Counted from the first letter of the stretch, positions 34,571 to 47,805 are shown. The stretch: 64,000 bases of DNA from Lasiodiplodia sp. COLG20 (GCA_009801085.1 VNWV01000018.1:231981-295980), one strand, 5' to 3'. Notes: generated by a model not told the origin, from the sequence alone. Translations and numbers: made by a program.

Positions 34571-35766
34571 GCATGTCGTTGGTGGGGAATGGGGGAGGAA
34601 TGGGAGGGGGTTGGGAGAAAGATGTGGCGCAGATGATGTGAGTCTGTGGGGTGAAGAGGGTGTACGGAATGCGGTCTGGTGCGGGATGGCGGGAGAAGGC
34701 TGGACAAGAATGAACGTTCGAGCTTCAGCTTGTATTTTGCTCAAGGGGACGGGTCACAATGTGCACAAGATTGCATCCTTCCCGACAAACGTACAGCTCC
34801 TTCAAGGCGATCCCTTCGGACTACGGCAAATGCTCTTCTCAAAGCAAGGAATAAATCCACAGTAAAAGGGAAGATGATGAGGTTAAGCGGCAGAGAGAGG
34901 GAAAAGAAAAGAAAAGAATATGTCAATCTTTCCCGGGCCAAAAGAGGGAAAGAATGATGGATGACAGTGAGCAAATATGCCCCGCCTCATAGGGTAGCGG
35001 AACATGAACAGCCGAAATGCCCATAAAAGAAAGGGGCTTTTAGCCTAAAGAGAAACACAAACGGGAAGGACGATCTCCGGACCGACCAGCCCGATCCTGG
35101 ACAGGGATCTACACGGGAAGGAAAAAGAATGAGACTACAGATCCTTGTCACTCAGCCCTCTGAAACTCCAAGCGATATATCCTGAATGTAAAAAGAAAAA
35201 GTTGATACAATAGTGGAAGAGCTAACTGTTGGCATACCACTCACAATACACTATTCGGTCTTTTGTTCTAATTATTCTCATTTGGGTCATGATGCTAATG
35301 ATGCTGCCTACTTGTATGTATCTGTGGAGATACTACAAAGCACGTAGATGTTGAAAAGAATTAAGAGAAACAAGAAATGTGATGAATGTGGGAATAAAGA
35401 TATAAAAAGGGGAAGAGTGGTGTCGTTAAAGCTGCTACAACTTCTCTGGGGAACAGAGAAGGAGCACGTCGAGATAAGGTTGACCAAAAAATGGAGTAGA
35501 AAAGAGCCTTCGCCCAGGATATTGCTTCCGGTTCAGACATTCCCCTCCCAGAGAAAAAACCACACACGCATACCTCCCATAGCCCACACACACCAACAAG
35601 ACCTGTTCTACTGGCATCCAAAGGAAAAAAGTAAAAAAGAAAATTTCATGACCTAATAAACACATCAGTTCAGACAAGAATCCACCAACAATGGCTTTTG
35701 ACCCCGCCTCTTCTTTCGCGTTCTCTCTCTTTCATCTATCAATCTCCCTTCTACAACATCATCTCT
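34571..35766. other. Intergenic between convergent NAA50-like and glucokinase genes
   Basis: 1.2 kb, purine-rich in the middle, no supported gene; it holds two 3' flanks. Confidence 0.6.
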
Positions 35767-37386
35767 CTAGTCCGACTCGTCGATGGTCTCAGGCTTGTCC
35801 ACCTTACCGGCCACCAACGCGATCAGGGCGGCACCGACACCACTGCCGTCCTTGGCGATGCCGATGCGGATCTTCTTCTCACCCTTCTCGCCGATCTCGG
35901 GGACCTCGCGCAGGGCCTCGCGCATATAGTCCTCGAAGCCCGGATAGAACTCGACGAGCGAGCCGTCGACGCCGATGTCGATGACGTCGTCGCTGAGGCG
36001 GCCGGTCTTGATGATGATGGCGGCCATGGCGACGGCCGATAGGCGGGCGGCGCGCTTGCCGATGGCCTGGGCGATGACCTTGACGGCCTCTGCGTCCTCG
36101 GCCGACGCGGCGCTGATGCCGTAGTCCTTGTCGAGCGTCTGGCGCGTGATGCGCAGGCCGGGGCTGGTGTCGGCCTCGGTGATGCTCAGGAACGACGTGT
36201 CGATGCCCCACTGCTTGAAGATGCTCGAGCTGGGCGAGATGTTGGTCGTGCTGTGCATGTCGTTGCTCGACGAGTTGTCGTCCTTGAACAGCGGCACGTT
36301 CTTGTTCTTGATCAGTCCGACCAGCGCCAGGCGCAGAATTTCGCCTAGGAACATGCCCGACACGCGCTTCTCGAACATCTGGATGCCCGGGTTGTTGCTC
36401 GTCTTGTCCAGCTCGTCGTCGTACGGCGTCCGGGGCAGCACGTTCATGCTGTTGTCGAACGAACCCCACTCGGTGTTGACGATCATGTCGCCCGCTGACT
36501 TGTCGTACACGGCCTCGGCGTCGTCGGTCAGCTTCGTCACCTTGTCGAGCTTCTCGACGTATGCACCGTTGGTGCCGGTGCCGAAGATGGCGCCTAGCAG
36601 GGTGCCAGTCTTGCCGGGAGAAGTGTACGAGCGGGCCATGAGCGTGCCTACGGTGTCGTTGACCAGCGCCGCGACACGAACGGGCAGGCGGAGCTCATCG
36701 ATCTCGGCCTGGAGCAGCGCGCACACGTCCTTGCCCACCGCGTCGGCGATGTCGAATCCCTTGGTCCAGCGCATGAGAATGCCCTTGTTGATGCCAATCT
36801 GGTGGACGGGGAAGGAGAAGGTGAAGCCCAGGTTGAAGATCTCCTCGTCGCGGTATCCCTCTGCCAGCGAGACCGTCTTGCGCCTGCGGATGTGGCCCTG
36901 ATAGTGCTCGTTGTGGTGAGCCTTCAGGAAGAGCTCAATCTGCTTGGCGAGGAAGGAGAAGAGCTCCTTGGCCGTCTTGGCGACCATCAGCTCGCGCGGA
37001 ATGGCGACTTTGGACTGGGTGAGGGTGAAGGTGCTGTTGCCGTGCAGCTGGATCGAGCAAACACGGAAGTTGGTGCCGCCGAGGTCGACAGCCATGTACA
37101 GGCCCTGCGCTGCTGTCAGTCCGCGCTCAATCGACCGTGAGTCCGCTGAAGCTCACCTTCTCGGTGCCATTGGGCACAGAAGTGACGTAGGTGGGGATCT
37201 GGCTCAGGTCGGTGCCGTTCTTCTGGAGACCCTCCTCTGCAGGCGGCGGTCAGCATTGCGCGCGAGGGAGGCGAGGAGCGTATACTTACCCATCTGCCTG
37301 ATGAACTCCTTGGTGGAGCGGCGCACATCGTCGGGGGTGAAGGTGAACTCGGCGGCCACGCGCCTTGCTTCGTCTGCCAATGCCAT
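35767..37386 (-). CDS. glkA: Glucokinase (hexokinase family)
   Basis: Phosphorylates glucose with ATP at the entry of glycolysis, in the cytosol. Exons 37290-37386, 37157-37236 and 35767-37104 (introns 53 and 52 bp) give 504 aa, the expected fungal length. Seen: phosphate-1 motif AVDLGGTNFRVCS near 64-76, SKVAIPRELM, the sugar-binding block LGFTFSFPVHQIGINKG then RWTKGFDI, catalytic Asp about 209 in AALVNDTVGTLMA, GAIFGTGTNGAYVE, and NTEWGSFD. The block order and the SKVAIPRELMVAK segment match Aspergillus-type glucokinase (glkA) rather than hexokinase 1. A 257-codon frame on the opposite strand (36128-36901) is a shadow. Confidence 0.95.
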
Positions 37387-39038
37387 GCTGGGTTCAACGG
37401 GGGTGTAGAAAGTGTGTTTGTGAGAGACTGGAGGAGGAAGCGCGGAGCAGGTTCGCGGGGATTTATGGAGCAGTAGCTCGTCGGAGGCAAGCGAAACTGG
37501 AGCAGCGTGAGGTAGCGGGGGGTCACGAGGGTGGGCTGGTGGGGAGACGGTCGCGAGAAAGAGGCGCGGTATCACGAACTGGGCGAGCAGGACGAGCGCG
37601 AGGAATGCTACGGGCAGTAGTCGGCTCCGGAGCTGGGGCTGGATGAGGAATTGTGAGGCGTGAGAGGACGAGGAGGGCGGACAATCCGGGTCGGAGCGCC
37701 GCTGCGGTGATTTAGCAGACCGCAGTCTGCCTGGGGCGTGGGACGTCAGGGCTGATGAAATTGTTGGACGCGGGCCTACTTCGCAGTGAGCGGGGCTCCG
37801 TGGCCTTGGGCGGCGGGGCACTACGTAAGAGGGCAGCCCGCGCGGGCACTGGACTGGCTGGGAGGCGGAGGGCGCGGAGGATGCGCGATTTGCTCCCACG
37901 GGGCTGAGAGTGCTGCGATAGGCTGCAGGTCGGGCCTCAGGTGTGTGGTGGTGAGCCGAGAGCCCGTCCCACGGCGCAGGAACCAGTGCGTCTGCTGGGG
38001 CTCCCACCGCCCTCTCTGCATCATCACCAGCGAGGCCCGGCCAGAGCCTCATCGCGGCGTCTGGAAGCGGCTCCCGCCGCCGCAACCGCGGTTCCTCGCA
38101 TCGGCCAGAGCCGTCCGTGCTTGACTCGTTGCATCGGAGCCAACCCGCGCGGCACGCCCCATCGCACGATATCGTCACAGCCGCACTGCAACCCTTCGGC
38201 GCCCGTCTCGGAGCAATCACGGCATCAGCTGTCACCAGGCCCAAAACTTGTGTCTTCGCCGTCGTATGTATGCTTTGCTACTCTCCATTGCCCCACCCGT
38301 CTCACTCCACCCTTTTGTGCCCAACCCCACCCTCTCCGCCGAACGCTCCCCAGCTCTCTCGTCCGCCCAGCAGGGCATGTAGTAGTACAATACTCTCCCG
38401 CCCGAACCCGACGGGGTAAATGCTGGTGCATAAACGCAGAATCCGCGGCCCGTCCGCTTCGCGCGGCGGCACTAACATAATCGAGAAACAGAAGGCAAAA
38501 CACAGAACCCAAGCCCGCAACCCTCGCGCCCAATGCAAAGAACAACGAAAAGAGAATTAGGGGCGTCTTCCATCTGGTGTTCCACTTTTCAACAGCCGGC
38601 GGCACCGACGCCGATGTATGTACGTGCAGTAGAATGGGGGAATTGGAGAAGGAGAAAAGAGCAAGGAAAACGAAATGTTTCGTGGTGTGAATGTCAGTTG
38701 GTGTGCGTGTGTAAAGTCTGTTGCCCTGATCCAGCCCCGTCCTTCTATCCAGGTCATTAGAGAGGAAAAAAAAAAAACAACAAGGAAACCCGCCGTATGG
38801 ACAAAAAGAACGATGGTCGCACTAAGGAGATTTTTCGATCGTGGGCCGAGCGTGTGACGCGTGCGCGAGCAGATCGCCCTCGGCTTGCTGCCAATTAAAG
38901 TCATATTGTTGCTGTTTGTGTCTTGTGTTGTTGTGTCGTCGGGGGCAGATCAACCGGACGTCCCTCAAGCAGAATTGCGCCAACATACTCCAAGTCGAAT
39001 GCCGCGTGTTTTAATCGAACCAGAACCCCCTCGACAGC
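37387..39038. other. Glucokinase upstream region and 3' flank of the next gene
   Basis: 1.65 kb between two minus-strand genes. GC-rich next to the glucokinase start, then AT-richer. Long frames such as 37204-38244 on the minus strand run from glucokinase exon 1 into the promoter and carry no signature. Confidence 0.6.
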
Positions 39039-41687
39039 TCAGCGCACCCCGATCTGAGGCCGCGGGCCCAGACTGCTCTGGCTGCTGGCCGCCGAGGTTT
39101 CAGAATCTACAAGAGCGCTGGCGCCGCTATCACCACTCTCCGCGCTAGCGCTCGCACTTCCAGTCAGACTGCGCACTTGAGGGCCTCTCTTGGACTGAGG
39201 GTTGCTCACCCCTACGTGTTGCTCAACCTGCTGCGGTGCCACTGCGTTGCCGTGGCCCGGCGGGTGCCGCGGGACCGGTTGCCTCATACCTGGCGGGGAT
39301 GGCCTGCCGTTGGGTTGCCCGTTAGCGTACGGAGGATAACCGCCGGGAGGGGATGGCCGGCCACGGCCAGGGCTTAGGGGATTACCAGGTGACTGGCTTG
39401 CCCTGCGTCCCTGAGGGTAAGCTCCATATCCAGGTCCAGCCATTTCATCCAGTCGGGCAGCCGTGAGCGAGTTTGTGCGCGATTGCTGGCCCATGTTCGC
39501 GCGGTCGACGTTTCCGTAGCGGTCTGACGAGTAGCCGATGAGAGCGTTGTTCATGATCGAATCATGGAGGCCCGGAACGTCCGACATGAGCCTGGCGCTC
39601 GTCCTCTTGTTCATTCCAGGGCGTTGGCCGAACCGAGAAGGACCCCGGCCGTTCGAGATCGGCGGACCGCCCATCTCCGGGTTCTTGCGCAGCTGCTGAG
39701 CGCTGGGAGCCTTCCTGGTACGACGCGACGTCACGCTCATCATGTCGAAGTTGTCAGGGTCGATCATGGGGGGTCTGGCCGCCATCGGATCGAAGAAATC
39801 TCCGTCGTCTTCCTCGTCAAAATCACCGGCGTGCGAAGCCGGAGGCATCGGCCGTCTCGGTCCCGCAGCACTGCGCATCTGGTATTCTCTTTCCCTCAAA
39901 GCAAGCTCCTTCTGACGCAGAGCGAGTTCTCTTTCCCTCAACGCAAGATCGCCGTTCGACATGTCAGCTCCGGGGTAGGGTCCGCCATTCACCATGCCAT
40001 TACCAGGCAAGTCACCATCTTCAGGGACAGTGTCGTAAAGCATCAAGTGGCTAAACTCCTCAAGGTCGTTGCCCTCGAATGATGCACGTCGCTGCATCGG
40101 GGGACCGCCGGGTCCCTGGGGTCCGTAGCCGTTGCCCATGGGAGGAGGGCCCCGCGGCGGGTAGCCATTAGGAGGCGGGGGCCCCCTCCTCATCATCGGT
40201 GGAGCACCACCGGTCATAGAAGGAGCTCTGCTTCCAGGACGGCTGCCCTTCATCGGAGGGCCATTCATGCCGTTCATGCCATTGGGGGGGCCCCTGGGCA
40301 TCGGTGCAGAAGACATCCTTGGTGGGTGACCACCGGTTTGTTGCGGAGAGACGGGAGCTGCAGGCCGCTGCTGGTTGACGATGTTGGTATGGTGAAGCAT
40401 GGCGTACAATGTCTCGATCCGAGGGACGGGAACGTTGACTTCCTGGGCGAGCTTCATGGGCGAGCCTAAATACGTTTCTACCTCCATCGGGCGCTTAGCG
40501 GCAAAGTCCTGGTACATGGTACTGTTCGCCTCCTGAGGACGGGTCATCGCTTCGATAGTCTTGTCCTTAAAGTCGGAGCCGAATTGACAACCCTGCGCGG
40601 TTGCGATTTGTAGGAGCTCGTCTATGACCCCTGAGATGACCGAGCGTACGCCCACTTTCTCAATCAGCTCCCCGTGGTTGGCCGTTTCAAAAAGCACGCT
40701 TGTCGGATGGAACGCAATGTTTCTGCGCCGAATTAGAACTGACAACTCCACATCTAGACGCGTCGTCCTTACCCAATCATCCGTTCGTACTGCTGTTGCC
40801 GGATGTTCGGCGAAACCCTGCAGTCGACCTGGCCAGAGCCCAAAGTCATCGCCAACGCATCCGCCATGTCGGATTGGATCGAAGCAGGTATCGACGGATT
40901 TTCGCTGGCCGGGCCGACCCAGATCTCCGTGGATCCCGTGTGCTCGAACTCGCTCGCACCAAGCTGCTGCAGCTCCGCACCCGACACAAGCGATAGCACG
41001 ACATTCGTGGGAAAGCGCTGCTCCAGGTACGACTCGACGCCCAGGGAATGTGTTGTGTTGATCAGGATGCATGTGTGCTGGGGCGACACGACAGACTCAA
41101 TGACGGAGGCGATGTCGTAGACGTCGGGCAGGGCCTTGACGCAGAGGAAGACGTAGTCAAAGGGTGCTTTCGAGCTGCCTGCGGCCTCTTCGGGGGAGCG
41201 TACGACTGTGTTCGCGTCAGCTACAGGGATCCTCGTGTAGGCGGTGACTGAAACATGTTTGGTCGGGACGTACCTGCACGCGGCTTGAAACGTTCATTGC
41301 CGTACAATTTCGACCTGAAGAAAAACGCTGTGAGCTCGACGGACGGCCTCGTGCTGTGGGCGAGGAGCTTGCCACGTACTTCATCGAAATGCCATATTGT
41401 GCCACATGCTCGAAACCTGATTTCCATACCAATGTGACGTCGCAGGAGTTTGTGGCCTGGAGACGCCAGGAGAGGAAGGCCGACACGGCATTGCCGCCGA
41501 CTGAGGTGCAAAGTTAGCGTGACATTGTCGCTGAGGAGCAGCGTCCACGGCGAAGCGAGGACGCAATCGCAGGAAGCTCGCGGAAGCGGCGGGCGGGAGC
41601 GAGGAAAAAAAAAGTGGGAGCTGGAGCTGGGCCCGCGGCGTCTCACGTACCGGACAAAATCCTCAGGCGAGGTGTTGCGGGAGCCAT
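39039..41687 (-). CDS. Ketopantoate-reductase-like protein with long disordered tail
   Basis: Five exons: 41651-41687, 41380-41500, 41274-41314, 40773-41220, 39039-40722 (introns 150, 65, 53, 50 bp), 776 aa. Residues 10-26 read ILSVGGNAVSAFLSWRL, a Rossmann nucleotide-binding start. FLCVKALPDV (Lys95) and the block YERMIGNIAFHPTSVL at about 211-226 align with PanE/ApbA. In that second block the family's K-x3-N-x3-N reads R213-x3-N217-x3-H221, so the usual catalytic Lys and second Asn are replaced. The C-terminal KPR domain ends near residue 310. The remaining 460 residues are Pro/Gly/Met/Asn-rich and include an alternating charged segment of ALRxxEL units and a conserved-looking block around IMNNALIGYSSDRYGNVDRA. 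The enzyme activity is doubtful; a scaffold role is possible. The fungal family of this architecture is known to me only as uncharacterised. Confidence 0.85.
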
Positions 41688-44600
41688 GGTGCGAGGGTGC
41701 TGGCTTGGGTGTGTTGGCCTGGGATGACAGGCAGGTTAGGGGACGGGTGCCAGCGGGTTGGCAAGCGTATCGACGGCCGCGAAGCCAGGCCGGGCGCTCG
41801 CAGTTTCGCTTCGAGTAATTAAGGAATTAACGGCTTTAGGCGGGATCAGAACGAGCGGAAGCCTAGGCAGGCGGTGCGGGCGGCGGGCATGTAGCGGGAG
41901 GAAGGGAGAGGAAGAGAGCGTGTCGGGTGTTGTGTGTGGTGGTGGAGGTGGAGGTGCAGCGCGGCAGAGTGATTAGACTATCGGACGTCGGACGAGGAAA
42001 GATCTCTCAACGGTCGCTCGCGGACGACGCCAGCGCAGCGGATGCTGATGCGGAAGCTCCCACCAGCCAGGCCGCGCAGGACGGGCAGCCACAGTCAAGA
42101 GTCTAGGCAGAGAACGGTGCTGTGCCGTGCGGGAGCCGGTGCCACAAAAGCTGCGACGGAGGATGGAGCGAGCGCGCGGTGATCGTGAGCAGCGCGAGTG
42201 ATGTGCAGGCGCAGGAGTCGGGGAGGCTTCGCGGCGGAAGAGCGCGGGCAGGGGCGCGCTTCTGTCGCCGAGCTCCCAGTGGACGTCGTGCTGCGGCCTT
42301 GCTGCTGCACCTGCCTCCAAGCGAAATAATTGCCTTGCCCGCGCCCGCTCCTGGCGCCGTTATAAAACGCACGATCTGCCCGACGTGCCACGGCCGCGAA
42401 GCGTTTTCGCCGCACGCCGTTGCTGCTTCCCTGCTGCATTAACCCGGCCTCTCCTTCGACGTGCGTGGCCGACAGCATTAGTCGCGCGCGCGCCGCCGCG
42501 ATAACCTCCACTTCGCCGGGCTCCCGGGCGCGGCCTGCGCGTGGCCCGGGCCGAGTCATGAGGCAATCGCAGCAGCGGGCATTCATTCAGCACGCACGCA
42601 CGCACGCGCGAAGCGCATCCGCCAGCATGCCTTCCGGTCGCACGGCCGTATCGCACAGCTATCGCGCTGCATGCCTGCGCCGCAGTCCGCATGCGCCAAG
42701 GCCGACGACGCCAACTGCATCATTGCTGGAGCGTGCGCCGCCAATCCGGGCCTGCGCAGCAGCGCGGATGCCGGTTGCGGTAAGGCCGCTCATCATAACG
42801 ACGGCGGTTGATTAACGAGATTAGACGCTGACACCAGCGACGGCCTCTCCAGCTGTGCCGGCGGTCTGCCAGGCAGACAACGGCACTTTTGGGGAGCTGC
42901 CGCCCGCCCCCCCTTTTGCGCGCCAGATCTCGATCTCACGGCGTTTCGAAATTTCCAAGTTTCGCTGCTAAACCCGCCACCACAGGCAATGCTAGACGCC
43001 AGCCTCCACTGGCGGCGCGGGCGCCTCCCCTAGCCTGCCTCTCCCGCTCCAACGTCCGACGTTGGCCGACTAGCACTCCTGTTTCAGCCTGAGCGTTGCG
43101 CAAGGCGGCGCACGCGCGCAGCAGGGAAGCTGGGGGGCGCTGGCAGGTCAAGCTCTCGCCTGATGTTGATGCCCCAGGAGCCGGCCAAGCGGCAGGGGGC
43201 CGCAAGAATAGAACAGCAACGCACATCGCCATGCGCCACACTGCTGCTTCGAGGAGGCCGTCTATTTTGTTTCAAGATCGGCGCAACGGGGGCCTGACTC
43301 GCCGCCCAAGCTGTTCGGCCGCGATCTGCTCCGAGGCTGCCTCAGTGCCTGTGACATTTCAATTGGCGCGGTCCTGGGCTTGATCGGCCTCGGGGGTGGC
43401 TTGCCAGCTAAGCATCCCCGAGCAGCTGGCAGGCGAGCGGCTCAAGCAATAGCGTCGACAATATGATTCCGGCCCTGGATGCGTAGGATCATCGCACGCG
43501 GCGGCAGTTCCCATCCCATGGATATTGGCGCGCAATGCGCATCCCAAGGATATGTGCACGTCCTCAGCCCAGGACACCGCCCTGCGGAGATGCGTGCGCA
43601 AGCTTAGCCGCCTGTCGTCAACCCAATCGTCACGCCGTCGTCATGGCCGTCGATGTTGTGGGCGACGCGCAGCTCAAGCCAGCACCAGCGCCGCGAGGGC
43701 CCCCGGCGACGGATGCCAATTTTGCAGGTCCCCAGTTCTTTTTTATTGCCGGACGCCTGCCCCTCCGAGACGACGACGCGAGTGCGAGACATGCGGCACA
43801 ATATGCGGTCGGTCGGCTTTCCCCTCAGTCGTGCCAAAGGTGCCTGACATTAGGAGGAGCCTCCGCTGCGGCCGGCGAATGCCCGTCCGTCCGCTATGAC
43901 GGTGGTGGAACGCTGGTCATATGAAAGGGTCCCGGCCGGACGCCTTTGCATTTCTGCACGTTTACCCTACTACGTCTCGGATGCCGCCCGCCTCGCGAAC
44001 GTCTGTGGAAGCTGCACTTGTGCCTATCCGGCGGATTCCATCGCCGGGACGCTCCCGCGCTGCGTCTGCGCGGCGATCGCACAATCACCAGAAAACGAAT
44101 ACGGGCCCCTCAATAATAACCTTGCCCTATCTTCAAACCTCAAGGCCTCCACATCCGTACCTGACCGCAGGCCCTAATCGCCGGCCGCCAAGCAATCGAG
44201 TCAAAAGCTAAAATAAAGATCAATGACTTTTCCGGCCGCCGGCCCCAACAGATGGGGAGTGTGCTCTGAGACAACACGAGCCCTATCCGCAGGTTTGGGA
44301 AAAGAAATAGAAGGGAAAGCACGCCGGTCTCAGCTCTTGCGACCCGCAAGAGTGTTTCCATCCCGCCTGTCTGCAGGGCGGCCCGCCCGATTGTGTGATC
44401 GCCAGAGACAGCGGAAATTCCAGTCTTTGTGCGCCAATCCAACATACCTATCTATTGTTCTTCTAGAACTGCATGTCTCTCACATGTTGCCCGCCAAGCG
44501 GCGCCTCACCACCATATGCCTATCTCGTCGGATAGGTACAAGTAGGTACCTGGATCATGCGACATGCAGTCATCGCAGAAGGAACGAAATAGAGTGCGAA

Positions 44601-45895
44601 GGAGCGGTCGCAACCGTTGACTTCCGCTCGCGTGCTCTACCGCCGCCACCGCGCATCCCGCGCACGCACGATGTGACCGGGATGCCCGCTCGGGCGCAAC
44701 CTGCTTTTAAACCGAACCGGGGGGCATGGAAAAACAAGATTGAGCCTGGGCTGGCTAGCTCTCTTTTTGCTTGCAGATGGTTATCTTTCTTTCCCATCCA
44801 ATTTTCGAGGTTCCAGCCACTCAGCTGCCGTTGCCACCTACTCGGAGAACGCGTCTCCCGCTGATCCGTCCCGGAGCAACGCGATCCCGCGCTCGCGTCC
44901 CGCGCTTTGTTTTGAAGTAGTAGTAGTAGCACCTAGTAGTAGGTGGTGAAAGCCTGGTCGGGACCTGCTGCGCCCAAGCTAGTCAGCCTCCCTCCCTTCT
45001 TCCCCTCCCTCGCCCCTCCATTTCCGGCCAAGATAAAGGAAATTCCGACGGGCTGGGGTTGGGCTCGGAGCGAATGAGAAAGCGAGATGAGAAACAAGTG
45101 CTTACCAAAAATCGCCCAATCACATGTTTTCCGTGGCCGTCCGTTCGTCTTTTCCGGGCCCTTGGTTGTCCTGAACGTTACTATCTGTGAAAGGCATGTG
45201 TGGTATCTCATCACCCCGCTCTCATATCCCTTCATCAGATCGGTTACATCATCGTTTGGATTGGAGGGGTTTAGCGGGGGTCCGGTCGAGCGCTCGAGCA
45301 GAGACGAGAGCGAGAAGGAGAAACAAAAAAAACTACATAATAATTGGACCTCATCTATGAGCTAGTATTCGCAAGCGCGATCCTTAGTGTGTGTTCATGA
45401 ATTTTAGACCCACCCATGGAAGGATCCCAACGAAGGGCGAGAGTTCCCTGCAATCTCCCCCCGGTCATTATTGATGCGAAAGTCGATCTTCTTTCTATCA
45501 AAAGCTCAATGAAAAACAGAGCTAGGGTGGAGAAAAAGCAATTGATGAGAGAAGGACCTGGAACACCGAGTCCCATTTTTCATGCATTGGTTGGCTTCGG
45601 ATAGATAGCCTAAACCAGGAATAGGTGCAGATGACAGCTCTCGATAAATTAATAGAAAGGCTGATTATCGACCAACGTTCGTACCATGAGTCTTGCATTT
45701 CATCGGTGAAGTAGAGTACAGCAGCAAGGGAGCATCAGCCCATCCGAATTCCTGACGCCTAAAGCTTTTCTTAGGCAGCATGCTCTGCCCCCATAATCAT
45801 GCGCAACAACATCAAAACAACGCTCGAGGATTCTTCCGTGAGCGCTCGCATTCTTGACCAATTTGGTAATACTATCTGAAGCCCACAAATCTCCC
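41688..45895. other. 4.2-kb GC-rich intergenic region
   Basis: No supported gene on either strand. Numerous Arg/Ala/Pro-rich frames are composition artefacts. A (CGCA)n microsatellite is at 42591-42610. Toward 45.3 kb it becomes AT-richer and should contain the SUB2 3' flank after 45,600. Confidence 0.5.
42591..42610. repeat. (CGCA)n microsatellite
   Basis: About five ACGC/CGCA units in a row; simple sequence only. Confidence 0.7.
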
Positions 45896-47805
45896 TTAGT
45901 TGGCCATGTAGGTGCTAGCGTCAATGCCACCCTCGGGGAACTCACTGCGTCTGAGGTTAGTAGGTCTCACACGAGGCGGTTAAGGCCGGTAACTTACGGA
46001 AGGGGAACCTCGAATCTCTTCTCAACCTCCTTGAGGACTTGCTCATCCTGCTCGCTGCTGACGAACGAGATACTGAGACCCTTGGTACCGAAACGACCCG
46101 CACGACCGACACGGTGGAGGTACGAGTCGGCATCGCCGGGAAGGTCGTAGTTGATGGCCAGGTTGATACGCTCGATATCAATACCACGACCGAAGACATC
46201 CGTGGCAACACAGATGCGCTTGTTGAACTCCTTGAACTCCTTGTAGCGCTTGATACTGTACAGAAGTCAGTTGTCGTTCGTCTAACGTGTCTTCAGTTTA
46301 CGTACCGCTCCTCCTGAGAAACGCCGGAATGGACCGCGATGGAGGGGAAGTTGCACTCGCGCAGAAGCCTGTCCAGCTCGGTCGCACGGACGGTGCTCTT
46401 CACGAAAATGATGACCTGGTTGAACTCGAGGTTGTCGAGCAGGTCGTTCAGCTTGCGGTTCTTCTCGGCCTCGCTCAGCTTGATGTAGTACTGCTGCAGA
46501 CCGTGCAGAGTGAGCTTCGACTCGTCGTCGACGTAAATCTCGAGCGGGTTGCGCATGAACTTCTTGCAGATCGGGCGAGTCTCCTTGGCGAGAGTGGCGC
46601 TGAACATCATGACCTGCTTGGTGGTGGGAGTGGCGCGGAAAATCTCCTGGACGTCACGGCGCATGTCTACAAGTACTCAGTTAGTACCTTGCTCCTGCTG
46701 ACAATTGAAGGAATGGATGTGCATACCAATCTGGTCAAGCATCTTGTCGCACTCATCGAGGACGAACATCTTGATACCGCCAAGACGCAGCTTCTTCTCA
46801 CGCACAAGAGCGTTCAATCTGCCGGGAGTACCGACAATGATGTGCGGGTGGGTGTCCTTGTTCGAGAGAATCTCGATATCCTTCTGCATGGGAGTACCAC
46901 CGTAGAAGACGGAGGTCTTCACATCGGGCAGGTACTTGCTGAAGCGGGCATACTCGTTCTTGATCTGGTAGGCCAGCTCACGAGTGTGGCAGAGAACCAG
47001 AACAGCAGTCTCGCCAGCAATGGGCTCGAGCTGCTGCAGGGTGGCAAGGACGAACACGGCCGTCTTACCGAGACCAGACTTTGCCTGGCAGAGGATGTCG
47101 GAACCAATGATGGCTTGGGGAATGCAAATTTGCTGGACTGTTGCGGAGAACCGACGATGTTAGAGACTTCGTCCAAAGAGTGGTAACGATAAGAAGCAAT
47201 CGAGCGTCGCGTCCGTCCATCTCGCAAAGTATAACCGTGCGAAGAACAGGTAAAGATCAACCACATCGAGAACGCCGTCTTCGTCCGCACATGGGCACGG
47301 AGAACAAGATCTCGGGAATCCCGAGAGACTGGATCTGACTACTTCAGGTGGCCAATCCAGTCATAGCGCAAAGCCTTCGCGTACAGGTCTTGTGTTTATA
47401 GGCAGCCGCCGGCCTGTGCGATCCATCCAGAGACGTTTTGACTTGTGCGCGCGTTTCCATCGATTGAGCCCGAGGCCGGCTGGTTTCGCAGTCGCTTGGT
47501 TTGCGGAGATGGACGGACGCTTCTTGAAGGACGGAGGAGCTTGAGGGGAAAGGTTAAAACTGACCCTCCGAAGGATGTTCGAAACCGCAGTCGGTGATGG
47601 CACGCAGAAGCTCCTGCTTGAGGAGGAAATCCCGGAAACCGGTGGAGTGGATGCCGACGTAGCTGCCCTTCTTTTCGCCGGTCACACTCAGGTCGCCCTT
47701 CTTCTGTTCACCGTTGGCGGCCGCGCCAGTCGCGCCGGTGGCGACGGCATCGGTCTGGTTGAGCTCCTCGTCGGAGTAGTCGATCAGGTCCTCCTCGTGA
47801 GACAT
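45896..47805 (-). CDS. SUB2: DECD-box RNA helicase Sub2/UAP56
   Basis: ATP-dependent helicase acting in spliceosome assembly and, within TREX, in nuclear mRNA export. Exons 47565-47805, 46727-47137, 46306-46666, 45998-46255 and 45896-45944 give 439 aa, the standard length. Seen: acidic N-terminus [17 protein letters not shown]-motif region [14 protein letters not shown], Walker [10 protein letters not shown] (99-107), TPGR, DECD (208-211), [14 protein letters not shown] and [10 protein letters not shown]; the C-terminus is the conserved ASTYMAN. The DECD box separates it from other DEAD proteins. Intron 1 is 427 bp with the unusual donor GTCAGT; the other three are 60, 50 and 53 bp. Divergent from RPR2. 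Confidence 0.97.
47138..47564 (-). other. Long first intron of SUB2
   Basis: 427 bp with donor GTCAGT and acceptor CAACAG. Retention would add three codons and then TAA, giving a truncated 84-residue product. It holds a 17-bp perfect palindrome (47310-47326). Confidence 0.85.
47310..47326. repeat. 17-bp perfect palindrome in SUB2 intron 1
   Basis: TCTCGGGA and TCCCGAGA flank a single central A. Expected rarely by chance in 427 bp; it could be a dimeric protein site or an RNA hairpin. Confidence 0.65.

Noticed and set aside
36128..36901. 257-codon plus-strand frame opposite glucokinase
   Set aside because: Shadow of the well-supported glucokinase exon.
44223..44864. 213-codon plus-strand frame in the 4.2-kb gap
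   Set aside because: Composition and codon use look random; no recognisable motif.
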